From assembly GCA_002104895.1 (NCBI GenBank), contig MCFG01000322.1, forward strand, positions 18,282 through 82,281: a DNA stretch of 64,000 bases, written 5' to 3'. The notes under the pieces were generated by a model. It was not told the DNA's origin and made no database searches. It was given only the letters and a program-made list of their open reading frames with translations. This DNA is from Anaeromyces robustus (taxonomy: Eukaryota; Neocallimastigomycota; Neocallimastigomycetes; Neocallimastigales; Neocallimastigaceae). Both the position numbers and the translations under genes were made by a program. Shown here one piece after another: positions 10,543-21,219 of the stretch; the stretch's first letter is position 1; the number at the start of each line of letters is the position of its first letter.

Positions 10543-11587
10543 GATGGGCGATAACAATAACCAACACATAAAAATGGTGAATGAACCACCTTTATTCACT
10601 GGAAAACGAGAAGAATGGATGGATTCCTAACCCGCGCTGAGCTAGCCATGGAATCCAATCCAGAAAGATTTTTGAATGACGACACAAGAGTAAGGTTTTT
10701 AATGTCGTATATGCTTGGACGATCTTTAGAGTGGGCATCAATTTTACGAAGGAACAATAGTCCACTCTTGAATAATTACGATGCATTTATAAGAGAATTA
10801 AGGTCTAACTTCGGTGATTACACTACCGAAGCGATGGTTGCAAATGAAAAACTTTGCAATTTAAGATAAAGGCGTTATGGTCATGTATTTGAATACATAA
10901 CCGAATTCCAAAGAATAAGTCAGAGTTCTGACTTTAATGAGAGTGCCAAAATCCACATGTTTATTAGGGGATTAAAACAGCAGTTGAGAGAGAAAATTGC
11001 AATTGTTAACCCCAATCCAAACTCGCTCGAAAGATTGTATAGGACAGTAGTTACAGTTGAAAACCTAGTCAAGAGAAACGAGAGATTGGAAGACTACTAC
11101 CAGCATGGTAACGACCCGATGGAAGTTGACTTCTACCGTATCAAGAGAGGGGAAAGAAGTCTTAACTACCGCCCAAATTTCAGAAATCCATATCTTGAAA
11201 GTAAAAAATCCTTCGAAAAAGAAAGAAAAGATGAAGTATGTTTTCTCTGTAAAAAGAAGGGTCATTTACAATTCAACTGTCCAAATAGAAAAAGACCAAA
11301 ACAAATGAAGGTAATCAAAAAGATTCTCAGTGAAAAGGGACTAATGCCAGGAGCTATTTCGAAATTACATGAGCCAAAGGTGACTGAAATAAAGAAGGAA
11401 GTTGAAAAGAGCAATGTAATCGAATTCTATATTAGTACTAACGAAGTGAATGAACACAAAGCTAGAGTACTCATTGATTCTGGGGCAGACTTTAATTTTA
11501 TTCACCCAGAATTTGCTAAATTAATCGGCATCAACGTAAATCAATTAAAGGAACCATTTGGAGTGTCTGGGCTGGGTTATGGAATCG
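10543..11587 (+). pseudogene. gag: Gyp-B2 Gag and start of protease
   Basis: Starts ATG GGC GAT at 10543, matching the internal ATG of Gyp-B at 35329. A frameshift near 10615 separates the first 24 codons from the rest. TAA at 10867-10869 replaces the CAA of Gyp-B (NLRQKRFG). Beyond it the same frame stays open: HMFIRGLKQQLREKIA, zinc knuckle CFLCKKKGHLQFNCP, and the protease active site VLIDSGADFNFIHPEFAKLI. At about 11587 the sequence switches abruptly to a minus-strand gag fragment, so the remaining protease, reverse transcriptase and integrase are absent. Confidence 0.88.
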
Positions 11588-11890
11588 TAGCATTTGATTC
11601 GCTATATAGGACTCGTCATTACTTCCGTAGAAGGCTTTAAGTTTTCCTACGAAAGCTTCATAATTGGCTAAGCATGGGTCTTGGTTTTCAATTAAAGTGG
11701 CGTCCCAGTTCATAGCATTACCATATAGTCGTGAAATAAGATATACCACTTTAACTCCATCGTCTTGATATCTATATGGGTAGAGTTGGAAAATTAATTC
11801 TATTTTGGCGAGGAAACCTTTGATATATCTCCTGTCGCCTGCGAACCCATCTTCCAAGGTAGCGTTATCAAAAATATTATGGTCGTCCAT
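11588..11890 (-). pseudogene. gag: Gag N-terminal fragment, Gyp-A/NA-related
   Basis: An ATG at 11890 starts a Gag whose LEDGFAGDRRYIKGFLAKIE and VVYLISRLYGNAMNWDATLIE align with the first 100 residues of the Gyp-A and NA Gags, though clearly diverged. It stops at about residue 100 at the junction with Gyp-B2. The two partial genes point towards each other, so this is a rearrangement breakpoint and not a simple insertion. Confidence 0.8.
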
Positions 11891-11971
11891 GATTGTAATG
11901 AAAGCAATAATGAATAAAAGGAAAATAAAATGAAGTATAATTAAGAAAATTATAGTATAAGTATCGGAAGA

Positions 11972-12017
11972 GTTGCATTTCGAAAATTTGTATTTCAAAA
12001 ACTTGTATTTCGTAAAA
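11972..12017. repeat. Three 15-bp iterons at a MULE-derived end
   Basis: Units TTGCATTTCGAAAAT, TTGTATTTCAAAAAC and TTGTATTTCGTAAAA. They resemble the four units at 26401-26460 (reverse complement GTGCATTTCGGAATC) and the single one at 24878. Probably transposase-binding or terminal repeats. Confidence 0.6.
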
Positions 12018-12404
12018 TGGTTTGAATATTTTTTTATTTAAAGCCACTTGATTTCATTAAAAATTTAATAAATAAATAATTAATTAATTAAATAAAATTG
12101 CAATTTTCAAAAATTATTAAGTCACGTATAATTACGTGGGGCGAATATGCAATTGTGTCATTTTTTGTGGCTTATTTCTACATTTTTTTAAAGCATATAT
12201 TAATTTATGGCGTTAATAATAATATTGTTGATATTTTATGACGTAAATATAAAAGCCACCAAAAATTTGGCGAATAAAATAAAACAAAATAAAAAATAAA
12301 AAAATTAATAATAAATAAATAAATATAATAATAAATAAAGAAATAATAAATAATTAATAATTAAATAAATGCTTTATTTTTTTAATATATAAAAAAAAAG
12401 AAAA

Positions 12405-13450
12405 TATTTTTTTTTTAAACATTAAAAAAAATAAAATAAAAATAAGTAAACATTTTATTTTTAAACATTAAAAAAAATTAAAAAAAATATTAATAAATAA
12501 ATAAAGTTGTAAATAAAAAAATAATAAATAATTAATAATTAAATAAAGGTTTTATTTTTTAAATATTCAAAAATAAAATAAAAATAAAATAAAAATAAAA
12601 TAAAAAAAATAAAAAATAATTAGACATTTTATTTTTTAAACATAACATTAAAATATAAATAAGTAAATTGTTCATTTTTTAAATATTTTTTTAATATATA
12701 AAAAATAAAATATTAAAAATAATTAAATAATTAATTAAATAAATAATTAAAAATATAATTTATTATTTTATTTATTTGTTAATAAAAAAAAACTGAATCA
12801 TTAAATAGTCATATAAATAATTATATGATTAATTAAAAAAGATTTTCAAAGCATTTAAAAGTATATTTATTAAAACATTTAATTGAAAAATTTTAATTAC
12901 CAATAAAGAACAAATTATTATTAATAAAAAATACAAATTTAATTTTTCATATAAAAGGAAAGATAAATCAAAAATTTATAGATGCACTGAATATAAGACT
13001 TTAAATAAATGTAAATCTATTTTAAATGATAAAAAGGAGATTTTAAAATATGAAAGTTTACATATCCATCTCGAAAAAAAAATTGATGTATCTATATCAG
13101 TAACAAAACAAAAAATTAAGGAATAAATTAGGAAAAATTCTATTTTTTTGGATATAAAACTTAAACATATATTTAATAACGTTTCTCAAGAAATGGGACT
13201 TATATCTCCCGAATATAGTACAATTAAATCTCAAATAATAAGAAATATAAATAAACAATTACCTCCAGACATAAAAAATTTTGATGATGTTCCCTTTGAA
13301 TCAGAATATTAATTATTTATTATTTTTTTATTTACAACTTTATTTATTTATTAATATTTTTTTTTAATTTTTTTTAATGTTTAAAAATAAAATGTTTAAC
13401 TTATTTTTATTTTATTTTTTAATGTTTAAAAAATAAAATGTTTATGTAAT
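12405..13450. mobile_element. Inverted-repeat element enclosing FLYWCH/MULE debris
   Basis: About 130 bp at 12405-12540 is nearly the exact reverse complement of about 13310-13450. Between the arms lies a broken MULE gene start (see 12850-13315) and AT-rich filler. The arrangement fits a non-autonomous, internally deleted Mutator-like element. Both arms are low-complexity, but they match in order over the full length, including ACAACTTTATT. No target duplication was identified. Confidence 0.6.
12850..13315 (+). pseudogene. MULE transposase N-terminal remnant (FLYWCH-like)
   Basis: The plus strand reads INKKYKFNFSYKRKDKSKIY, RCTEYKTLNKCKSI, then LEKKIDVSISVTKQKIKE, a stop, and FNNVSQEMGLISPEYSTIKS, QLPPDIKNFDDVPFESEY. 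It aligns with the start of the MULE gene at 27127-27600. The Cys-containing CTEYK...NKC...H pattern is a FLYWCH-type zinc-binding DNA-recognition module. The catalytic part is missing. Confidence 0.65.
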
Positions 13451-13967
13451 AGAATTCATCCTATTATAATTTTATTTTTATTTTTTATTTTATTTTATTA
13501 TTAATATTTTGTATATATACATAATAATAAATTTTTAATAATTAATTAGTTAAAAAATTAAAAGTCACATGTAAAAATTTAGATAGTTCGAGAATAATCT
13601 AGATATTATAAAGTTTATTCGGTTAAATTATTTACTGAATTTACCGAATAATTTAAGTTAATTTTTAAAATTGATTGGATTATTAAATTTATTCTATTGT
13701 ATTCTATTAAAAATAAAATTAGTATAAATAAGAACAATTTTCACTGTAAAAGTGAAAATCACTAAGTTGTTATTTAAATTAAAAATTAAAATTAAAATTA
13801 AATTTAATTAATAAGCACAGCAACCCTTGGACTTGGTGTTACAGCAAAATTCAAATAAAATAAAAATAAATAATAATTTTAAAAAAAAATATATTAATTA
13901 ATAATTCAGTGTTGTAACAATCCGTTACAATATGAAAAAAAGAATAAAAAGCAAGAGTACGATATGT
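13451..13967. other. AT-rich spacer; left flank of NA1
   Basis: No gene seen. It contains the short inverted repeat TTGTAAC...GTTACAA (13912-13930). Its last five bases, TATGT (13963-13967), are the left target duplication of NA1. Confidence 0.6.
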
Positions 13968-14681
13968 TGTAACGGAACGGTAGTTCCAATATTACAATTG
14001 ACACCAAAATCTGAAGTAAACACAAACAAAATAAAATTTAAAATAAAAGATACTTATTGCAATATCAGAACACCTTTCCTTTGTTAACCTGAAAGGTCGG
14101 TGTCGAGATATATATATTAGTAAGATTTAGTTTTAAGTTTTATTTTATTTTTATTTAAAATATGTTTTATTAGAATTTAGTTTTATTAATTATTAAAAAT
14201 TAATAATAACTAATCTTTGTAGTATTTCAAACTACTTATGAATTAATTATTACTAATATATATAAAGTTATAAAAGAATAAAAGCACAAAGAAAAATATT
14301 TTAACTAAAGATTTTACACCTATTTATACTTTTTGCGGAAAAATAGTTTTAAAAATAAAAGTTCATAAAAATAATAAAAATTGCTAGAAACTAAGATATT
14401 TTGTTATAAAATGAATCTCATAGAAAAATAAAGAAATATTATATAATTTTTTCTTAAAGTTTCTAATTCTATTCCATGTAATTCTATAAAGAAATACAGA
14501 AATAAAATACAGAAACAAATACAGAATAAAATACAGAAATTTATAATAAATAAATTTAAAATAAAATTTTTATAAAATTTGGAACAAGGTGTGAGTCGAA
14601 CCCAGAGTGTTCGCCCAGATGGTCATAGTTACTAACCACTAGACCATGGTTACTATTTTACTAATTGAGGGATTCGTTACA
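13968..14681 (-). repeat. NA1 3' LTR
   Basis: Ends TGTAACG/CGTTACA, a 7-bp terminal inverted repeat. The sense-strand order is TGTAACGAATC, tRNA-like box pair, T-rich stretch, TATAAATA, self-primer GTGCTTTTATT, and end CCGTTACA. Confidence 0.92.
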
Positions 14682-14991
14682 TGGTCCTCCTTCAGGATTC
14701 GGATACCAGACGAATCTTAAAACTAGGCTAAACTATACTAAGAAAATTTTTAACTAAATTTTAAACTATACTATATAGGTGTAAAAATAATATAATTTGA
14801 TATTAATAAAAATACATGAATAGTAATAAAATACATGAATATTAATAAAGTTTATATGATATTGATAATAATAATAAGGGAAACTAAACTAAACTAAACT
14901 AAGATTTTAAACTAATAATAATACTAAGTTTGATAAAAATATTGATAAAATAGGTTTAATAGTTGAGATTCATTATTTAAGTTTTTCTTTT

Positions 14992-16833
14992 TCATTTTGA
15001 TTTGTTTTTAACAAAATAACAGGGTAAATTTTCAGGTGGTTTATCTTCATAAGGGAGGTATGCATCAACTTTAAATTCTTTAAATTTGTTGTTTTGTTTT
15101 CTTTTGTATTTAATTGATTTTGAATAAAAATTTGAATTTGATTTATTCTTATTATTCACACTCTCCTTCGAAAAGATTGGATTATTGGGTTTTGAAAAAT
15201 TAATATTTTGAATAGGTTGATTTGAAGAATTTGATTTTGAGCAAGAATTAGGATTGCCAGAGGAAACAGATTGATTACCAGATTTCAGATTATTACAAGA
15301 ATTATTATTAAAAGAATCGTTACTAAGATTAACAGAGTTACAAGGAGAATTACTAGAGTTAACAGGATTACAAGAATTTGTACTAAGATTAACAGGATTA
15401 TTACAAGAATTTTTTCTAGGAAGTACACAAGAGTTAGAAACATAAGTTGGTTTATTATTATTTTTCAAAGGTTGTGAATTAATTGATTTTGTACGTTCTG
15501 AGTGGAAACAAGAAGTATTACAGAAAGATTTATTGCCAGAGTGATTATCAAGATTATTATTATTTTTAGAATGAGGTTTACAAGATTTATCAGATTTTGT
15601 ATTTTGAGAATTCGTCACGAATGAATTTGGGAGTATTAAACAATTTGAAAGACAGTAATTTGAATTGAAAGTTATTTCTTTAGTTGTAAAATTGATAGTG
15701 GGATTGTGAGTTACGAGCCAATCTATTCCAAGAATACCACAATACGAAGGTAGATCCACAATATAGAATTCTGTTTTACAAAGGTGATTTTTATATTTCA
15801 ACGAGATGGGAAACGTTTTACCAAAAATTGTTTGATTTCCGGCTACTCCAGAAACGGCAGGAAAAGTAGAATCAGAATCAAAAGGAATATTGTTTTCTTT
15901 AGCAAAGTGTATATCCATAAGATTTAATTGAGAACCTGAATCGATGAGTAGTTTAGCATTGCAAGAAGAGTTTAAAGTTTGTAGATTGAATTCGGCAACT
16001 GGAGCATTCAAAGATGGATCATCAGAAAGTCTAGGTCTTGATTTTGGTTTGGATTCTGGATTAGAAATAAAAGCATTGCTGGAAGAGGGTTTGTTATCAT
16101 CTTCATTTACTTTATTCTTTAAAGGGCAGTTATTAACTTGATGGTTTTTTGATCCACAGTAGAAACAAAGATGTTCTTTTCTTCTTCTTTCTTTTTCATC
16201 ACGAGTTATTGTTTCATTAGATTTATTCGAAGCAAATTGAAAAGAGTTAGCATGACGACCAAAAGAATGATTACTTGAATTATTCGATTTAAAGTATTGA
16301 TTATGAGTAGAAAGTCTTAAATCTATACGAGAAGCTATGGTTTGAAGAGAGAATAAGGATTGTGGTCCAGGAAACATTTCTAAGATTCTAGTTGCAATAT
16401 TGTCGTTTAATCCTGCGAGAAAAGCATCCATTTTAGCAGCTTCATTCCAAGAAGAGTCATCTGCGTATTTATTGAACTCCAGGATATAGCTTCTTACATC
16501 TCCAAGACGTCTCTGTTTAATGGTTCTGAGCTTTTGGTTTGCTATGAAGGTTGAATCATAATTTCCAAAGGTAGCTTTAAACTTGGATATAAACGCTTCA
16601 TAGTCATCTAAACATGGGTCCACATTTTCAATTAAAGTTGCGGCCCAATTCATTGCAGAACCGTAAAGTCTGGAAATGATGTATGCAACCTTAACTGGAT
16701 CTTCAGAAAATTTTTCTGGTTGCAACATGAAGACAAGGTTCATTTTTGCAAGGAAGCCTTTAAAGAAACGACAGTCTCCAGCGAATCCATCTTTGTACAT
16801 AACGTTTAAATTAAGAAAGTTGTCTTCGTTCAT
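14992..16833 (-). CDS. gag-pro: NA1 Gag-protease protein
   Basis: 613 residues from an ATG at 16833. Residues 1-178 align without gaps with the Gyp-A Gag (ISRLYGSAMNWAATLIEN, ILEMFPGPQSLFS). The zinc knuckle is C223-C226-H231-C236 (CFYCGSKNHQVNNCP). The retropepsin-like domain has catalytic D298 in LLIDSGSQ and a later GILGIDWL. After SNCLILPNSF, where Gyp-A continues into reverse transcriptase, the protein becomes Asn/Ser/Cys-rich with short imperfect repeats of the type NSCNPVNL, then ends in a conserved basic/acidic tail (KYKRKQ, DAYLPYEDKPPENLP). The tail matches no family I know. The intact frame in a recent copy suggests the protein is used, probably for particle assembly with Gyp-A Pol. 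Confidence 0.9.
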   Translation of the reverse strand: MNEDNFLNLNVMYKDGFAGDCRFFKGFLAKMNLVFMLQPEKFSEDPVKVAYIISRLYGSAMNWAATLIENVDPCLDDYEAFISKFKATFGNYDSTFIANQKLRTIKQRRLGDVRSYILEFNKYADDSSWNEAAKMDAFLAGLNDNIATRILEMFPGPQSLFSLQTIASRIDLRLSTHNQYFKSNNSSNHSFGRHANSFQFASNKSNETITRDEKERRRKEHLCFYCGSKNHQVNNCPLKNKVNEDDNKPSSSNAFISNPESKPKSRPRLSDDPSLNAPVAEFNLQTLNSSCNAKLLIDSGSQLNLMDIHFAKENNIPFDSDSTFPAVSGVAGNQTIFGKTFPISLKYKNHLCKTEFYIVDLPSYCGILGIDWLVTHNPTINFTTKEITFNSNYCLSNCLILPNSFVTNSQNTKSDKSCKPHSKNNNNLDNHSGNKSFCNTSCFHSERTKSINSQPLKNNNKPTYVSNSCVLPRKNSCNNPVNLSTNSCNPVNSSNSPCNSVNLSNDSFNNNSCNNLKSGNQSVSSGNPNSCSKSNSSNQPIQNINFSKPNNPIFSKESVNNKNKSNSNFYSKSIKYKRKQNNKFKEFKVDAYLPYEDKPPENLPCYFVKNKSK

Positions 16834-17616
16834 TTTTGTTTGATTAATTTATTATTGGACTCGACTAGGAATTCAAATTGTTTATTAAGGTAAATTTAAA
16901 TTTTAATTTCGCTTTTTATGCCTTACAACTTTAAAAATAAACCGGCAAAAGCTACTAACTAGAGGTATATACTAGACCTCGAAATAAATATTAAAACTAT
17001 ATAATTAAAGTCGCTTCACCTTCACGACCAACCTCCAGCCTTCGGTGACTGAAGTTCCTTATTTGCCAGAGCTTACGAAGGTATTGAACTTGAACGTCCG
17101 ATATTGCAGTGCTTTTTATCACACAACAATTCCTTCCCCCAAGAAAGCGTGCTTTTCACACTACCCACTTTTATCAATACCTAAGTAACTAATTGACTAT
17201 AGTTTCTTAACCTACTAGAAACTAGTTACTTACGCCAAACACTCTGTATATGAGCTCTAAACGCTCCTAGTATATTTTATAAATAATTTACCTTAAAAAT
17301 TAAATAAATATTTGATTACACAGAAGTTTACAAAGATGTTTTTTTCTTTTAATAATTTTTTCTATTTCACACTGCTGTTCTTTCAGTTTATCAACTTACT
17401 CGAGCTGAATGTAGGACTTACGTCTGAGCCTACCAGCGAGGGCCAATGTGAAACTCGAAATTTAATTATAAAAAGAAAAGAAAGACAATATAAAATAAGG
17501 ATCCTCAGAATGATTCTCCTTATTAAAAATTTTATTAAATTTATAAAAATTTTTTTTTTTAAACTATATAACAAAAATAATTTTTTTTTTTTTTTTTTTA
17601 AACTATATAACAAAAA

Positions 17617-17647
<31 letters not shown>

Positions 17648-18462
17648 GACTAGAAAAAATTTTTTGAAAAATAATTTAATTTATCTATTCTATAATTTAT
17701 TCATTCACTTATTTTTTTATATTAATTTATTTAATTTATTAATATTCATTCACTTAATTTAATTTATTTAATTTTTTAATTTAATTTATTAATTTTTCCA
17801 AAATTATCACTGGCAAGGTAGTACAAAATCTTTTTAAACTCTATGGGGTACACTATTTTTATCTTTTGGTAGTACCAAAATTTTTTAATGTTACACAAGG
17901 AAAATTTTTCAACAGATTTTAGGGTGATACAAAATTTTCTATAACTAGGGTTTCTAGGTTATTTAAAGGTAATCCAAAGAAGAATAACTAAGGCTAAGGA
18001 GAAATATTAGGCAGTAGTTACAAAAGGCTTGGTTAACTATGGACAAGTGGAATCTGGGTGCTTTATTTCTTTTTACTAAGAGATTTTTGTTTATTAAAGG
18101 ATACTAAACACAAGGTGGATACTAAGATTATACAAGAAAGGTAGACAAAAAGGTAAACAAGAAGTAAACAAGACTAAGGCAAGACTATAAACTAAGAATT
18201 ATACAAGGTAGATAACTAAGAATCAAAGACTAGGATAGAAGTATTCAAGGGATTAGAATTAAGAGATTATTACTAGAACAGGTAGTATCCAGAGACTAAG
18301 AAAAGTAATATTCTAAGATTAAGACTAAAGGAAGTAATATCCAAAGGTAGTTCTAAAAGGCGGTAGAATCCAATAAAAGGTAGAAACTAAAAATTGGTAG
18401 CAGATTCCAAAATTTTCGACACTAAGGTTCCAGGCGGTGTTTCTTTTGTTGGGTGCTTTTAT
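16834..18462 (-). other. NA1 5' leader
   Basis: 1.6 kb of sense-strand leader between 5' LTR and gag, with no long sense ORF. From the LTR inward it has many CTACC/TACTAC repeats spaced about 15-30 bp, an A-tract (T-run on the plus strand near 17614-17647), a conserved three-way-junction RNA at 17365-17453, a covarying hairpin at 17252-17266, and a segment rich in GTCG/CGAC pairing near 17010-17060. The same order occurs in NA2, NA3, NA5 and Gyp-A. Confidence 0.8.
17365..17453 (-). ncRNA. Structured leader RNA, three-way junction (candidate packaging signal)
   Basis: The sense strand is closed by TTTCACA/TGTGAAA. Inside are GTAGG...CCTAC and a hairpin AGTT-GATA-AACT with a GNRA-type loop. 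The Gyp-A copies keep these pairs while changing bases (see findings). Function is inferred from its conservation between the helper and defective elements. Confidence 0.65.
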
Positions 18463-19177
18463 TGTAACGGAACGGTAGTTCCAATATTACAATTGACACC
18501 AAAATCTGAAGTAAACACAAACAAAATAAAATTTAAAATAAAAGATACTTATTGCAATATCAGAACACCTTTCCTTTGTTAACCTGAAAGGTCGGTGTCG
18601 AGATATATATATTAGTAAGATTTAGTTTTAAGTTTTATTTTATTTTTATTTAAAATATGTTTTATTAGAATTTAGTTTTATTAATTATTAAAAATTAATA
18701 ATAACTAATCTTTGTAGTATTTCAAACTACTTATGAATTAATTATTACTAATATATATAAAGTTATAAAAGAATAAAAGCACAAAGAAAAATATTTTAAC
18801 TAAAGATTTTACACCTATTTATACTTTTTGCGGAAAAATAGTTTTAAAAATAAAAGTTCATAAAAATAATAAAAAATTGCTAGAAACTAAGATATTTTGA
18901 TATAAAATGAATCTCATAGAAAAATAAAGAAATATTATATAATTTTTTCTTAAAGTTTCTAATTCTATTCCATGTAATTCTATAAAGAAATACAGAAATA
19001 AAATACAGAAACAAATACAGAATAAAATACAGAAATTTATAATAAATAAATTTAAAATAAAATTTTTATAAAATTTGGAACAAGGTGTGAGTCGAACCCA
19101 GAGTGTTCGCCCAGATGGTCATAGTTACTAACCACTAGACCATGGTTACTATTTTACTAATTGAGGGATTCGTTACA
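18463..19177 (-). repeat. NA1 5' LTR
   Basis: 715 bp, nearly identical to the 3' LTR. The next sense bases (ATAAAAGCAC) are complementary to the LTR site GTGCTTTTATT. Confidence 0.92.
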
Positions 19178-19589
19178 TATGTCATAATTAATTTGAATAT
19201 TTAGTAACCTTGTAATAATTTTAATAATATTTTATTAAAGAAAATTTAATTTATATTAAAAATAAATATTTTTGAATAAGTAAAACATTAAAATATTTAT
19301 TTTATTTTTTTTAATATATACTTGTACTTTATATTATTACATTCCATATTTATTTTATTTTATTTTATTTTATTTTATTTTATTTTATTTTATTTTATTT
19401 TATTTTATTTTATTTTATTTTATTTTATTTAATATATACTTGTACTATATATTATTACAGTCTATTATTTTTATTACAGTTTATTATTTATTATTTATTA
19501 TTTATTATTTATTATTTATTTCTATTTTATCACAACCAAATATTCGAAAGGAGTAAGACATTGAAAAGGAATTACGGGATGAAGAAAGA
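19178..19589. repeat. AT spacer with (TATTT)n microsatellite
   Basis: A run of 16 TATTT units at 19351-19430 and a TTATTTA-type array at about 19476-19520. The NA1 target duplication (19178-19182) is at its left end. No gene. Confidence 0.85.
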
Positions 19590-20584
19590 AGTCCACTAAT
19601 GAAACGGTGAATAATAATATTCCAGAAGTTGAAATCCTTGACACTCCAAGTGAGGAAGAACTAGTTAAAAGTAATGAATCACCTCTTAATAAGTTAATAC
19701 AAGAACAAGTTAAAGAAAGATCAACTCCTTCTCGATCAACATAGCAAGGTAGAAAAATTCAATTAATGAGTGAATGCGAGGAATATGATGTAGTAAGGGA
19801 TCTTAATGAAACAAAATGTAATATAACTTTTGGACAACTTCTCAACTCCGCTCCTAAATTACGCACTCAAGTCTCTCAAAGTTTACGTTTAGAGAAAAAC
19901 CCAAACCGAATAGTTGGAGCTGTCCATAACGTTGTAGCGACTTCTCTTATTGTTAATAACATTGACCATAATTATATTAGTAAAAATCGTAAAGCTTTAG
20001 ATGAAGATATTGCTATGGTTGACGTTGAAGTAGATGGTGTACAAGGAAAACTTTTAATCGATTCTTGTAGTAATCTTAGTATTATTACAAGACAATATTT
20101 AGAAAAACTACCCAAGGAATATGAAACAGTTGGATTAAGTTGTGGAAGAATACGGTTAGCTACTCGAAATGTTGATTATTCCGAAGGAATTGTAGTTAGG
20201 ATTCCAGTAAAGATTAAAAATATAATTCTTTTGGTTGATCTGAGAGTAGTAGATAAAGAAGAACCATTTTATGATATGTTAATTAACTTAAAAACTCAAA
20301 TTGTTCATAAATTATTTATTCATCCGATAAGATACTCATTATATAGATTCTCTCCAGAAGGATTAATTGAAAAAATTGCCATTATCAATAATGAACCTTT
20401 TAAGGAAGAAAAATATTTATGTATGATTAAGAAGGTAGATGATAATTCCGTAAGTAAAAATAGTCTTAAAAAGCTCGAAGGATTATCACCTAATGACACA
20501 TTCATCATGAAAACTTTACCAATACTCTTAAAGAACCATTTAAAAAGAAAATTATAGAACTAGAAAATATTTAGACATAGTTGC
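19590..20584 (+). pseudogene. Gyp-C: Gag tail and retropepsin-like region
   Basis: An open stretch from about 19600 reads IPEVEILDTPSEEELVKSNE, then a TAG at 19743-19745, then in frame a 263-codon ORF from ATG 19766. Residues around 90-115 (GKLLIDSCSNLSIITRQYLE) resemble a retropepsin active site with C in place of the usual G after D-S. ITFGQLLNSAPKLRTQVSQS is a conserved pre-protease motif of some fungal gypsy elements. The frame fails near 20557, shortly before the solo LTR at 20585. The LTR and most of gag are missing on the 5' side, so this copy is 5'-truncated. Confidence 0.72.
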
Positions 20585-21219
20585 TGTAAAGATATTTAAC
20601 GCCACAGCGTAAAATCCTTAAATGTAATTTAAGCCACTATACATAGTGATTAAATTACATAAAATAATTCTGTAAAATTATTGTGAAACAATAATTTAAA
20701 TCAATTAAATAAAGTTCAAAACAAAATAAATTATTAATTTATTTTGTGAAATATTAATTTTTTCACTTTTAATTTATGAAATTTTCCATTGTTTTTAAAT
20801 TTAAAATATATAATAAATATATTATTAATATTAGAATAATAAAATAATAAATGAACTCAATTGAAATTATTTAGTCTTAGTTTTAATAGTTAATTTAAAA
20901 TTTCTATTTTTAGAAATAATAAATAAATTTATTATATAATAAATTTTAGTTAGTTAGATAGTCCGTAAATAAATAGAACTTAAATATAAATAAATTAGTA
21001 TAATATATAATAAATATAATTATGAAAAAATATAAAAAACTTCAAAATTTCTTAAAATTTGAAAGGTGTAATTGTTATTAAATTTGACTATAAAATTTTA
21101 ATTATTTAAATATTAATAAAAAATTATTATAATAAAACAAATTTTTATTTCGTTATTTTTTCTATTTTAGTGTTTGTGTTCTTTTGTTATTGTAATCTAT
21201 TTCTAATAAATCTTTTACA
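20585..21219 (+). mobile_element. Solo LTR, Gyp-B-like family, inside Gyp-C
   Basis: Starts TGTAAAGATATTTAACGCC and ends ATCTTTTACA. The target duplication GTTGC at 20580-20584 and 21220-21224 is perfect. It separates the Gyp-C protease and reverse transcriptase, so Gyp-C predates it. Confidence 0.93.

Larger units (their letters stand above)
13968..19177 (-). mobile_element. NA1: complete non-autonomous gag-pro LTR retrotransposon
   Basis: Two LTRs (13968-14681 and 18463-19177) flank a minus-strand unit with a 1.6-kb leader and a single 613-codon gag-protease gene. No reverse transcriptase, RNase H or integrase motif is present. The 5-bp target duplication TATGT is perfect at 13963-13967 and 19178-19182, and the two LTRs differ at only a few positions, so the insertion is recent. 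Immediately before the 3' LTR lies the purine tract (sense GAAGGAGGACCA). The ends and leader match Gyp-A, the probable helper. Four more copies or fragments are in this window (NA2-NA5). Confidence 0.93.

Noticed and set aside
15944-16141. Conserved 65-residue antisense ORF (MSSLALQEEF...) in four NA copies
   Set aside because: Lies opposite gag-pro; its conservation follows from the coding strand.
18394-18582. 62-residue ORF (MVADSKIFDTKVPGG...) conserved at 18394, 44776 and 59745
   Set aside because: Antisense to NA elements across the LTR/leader border; conserved as part of young repeats, with no initiation context or domain.
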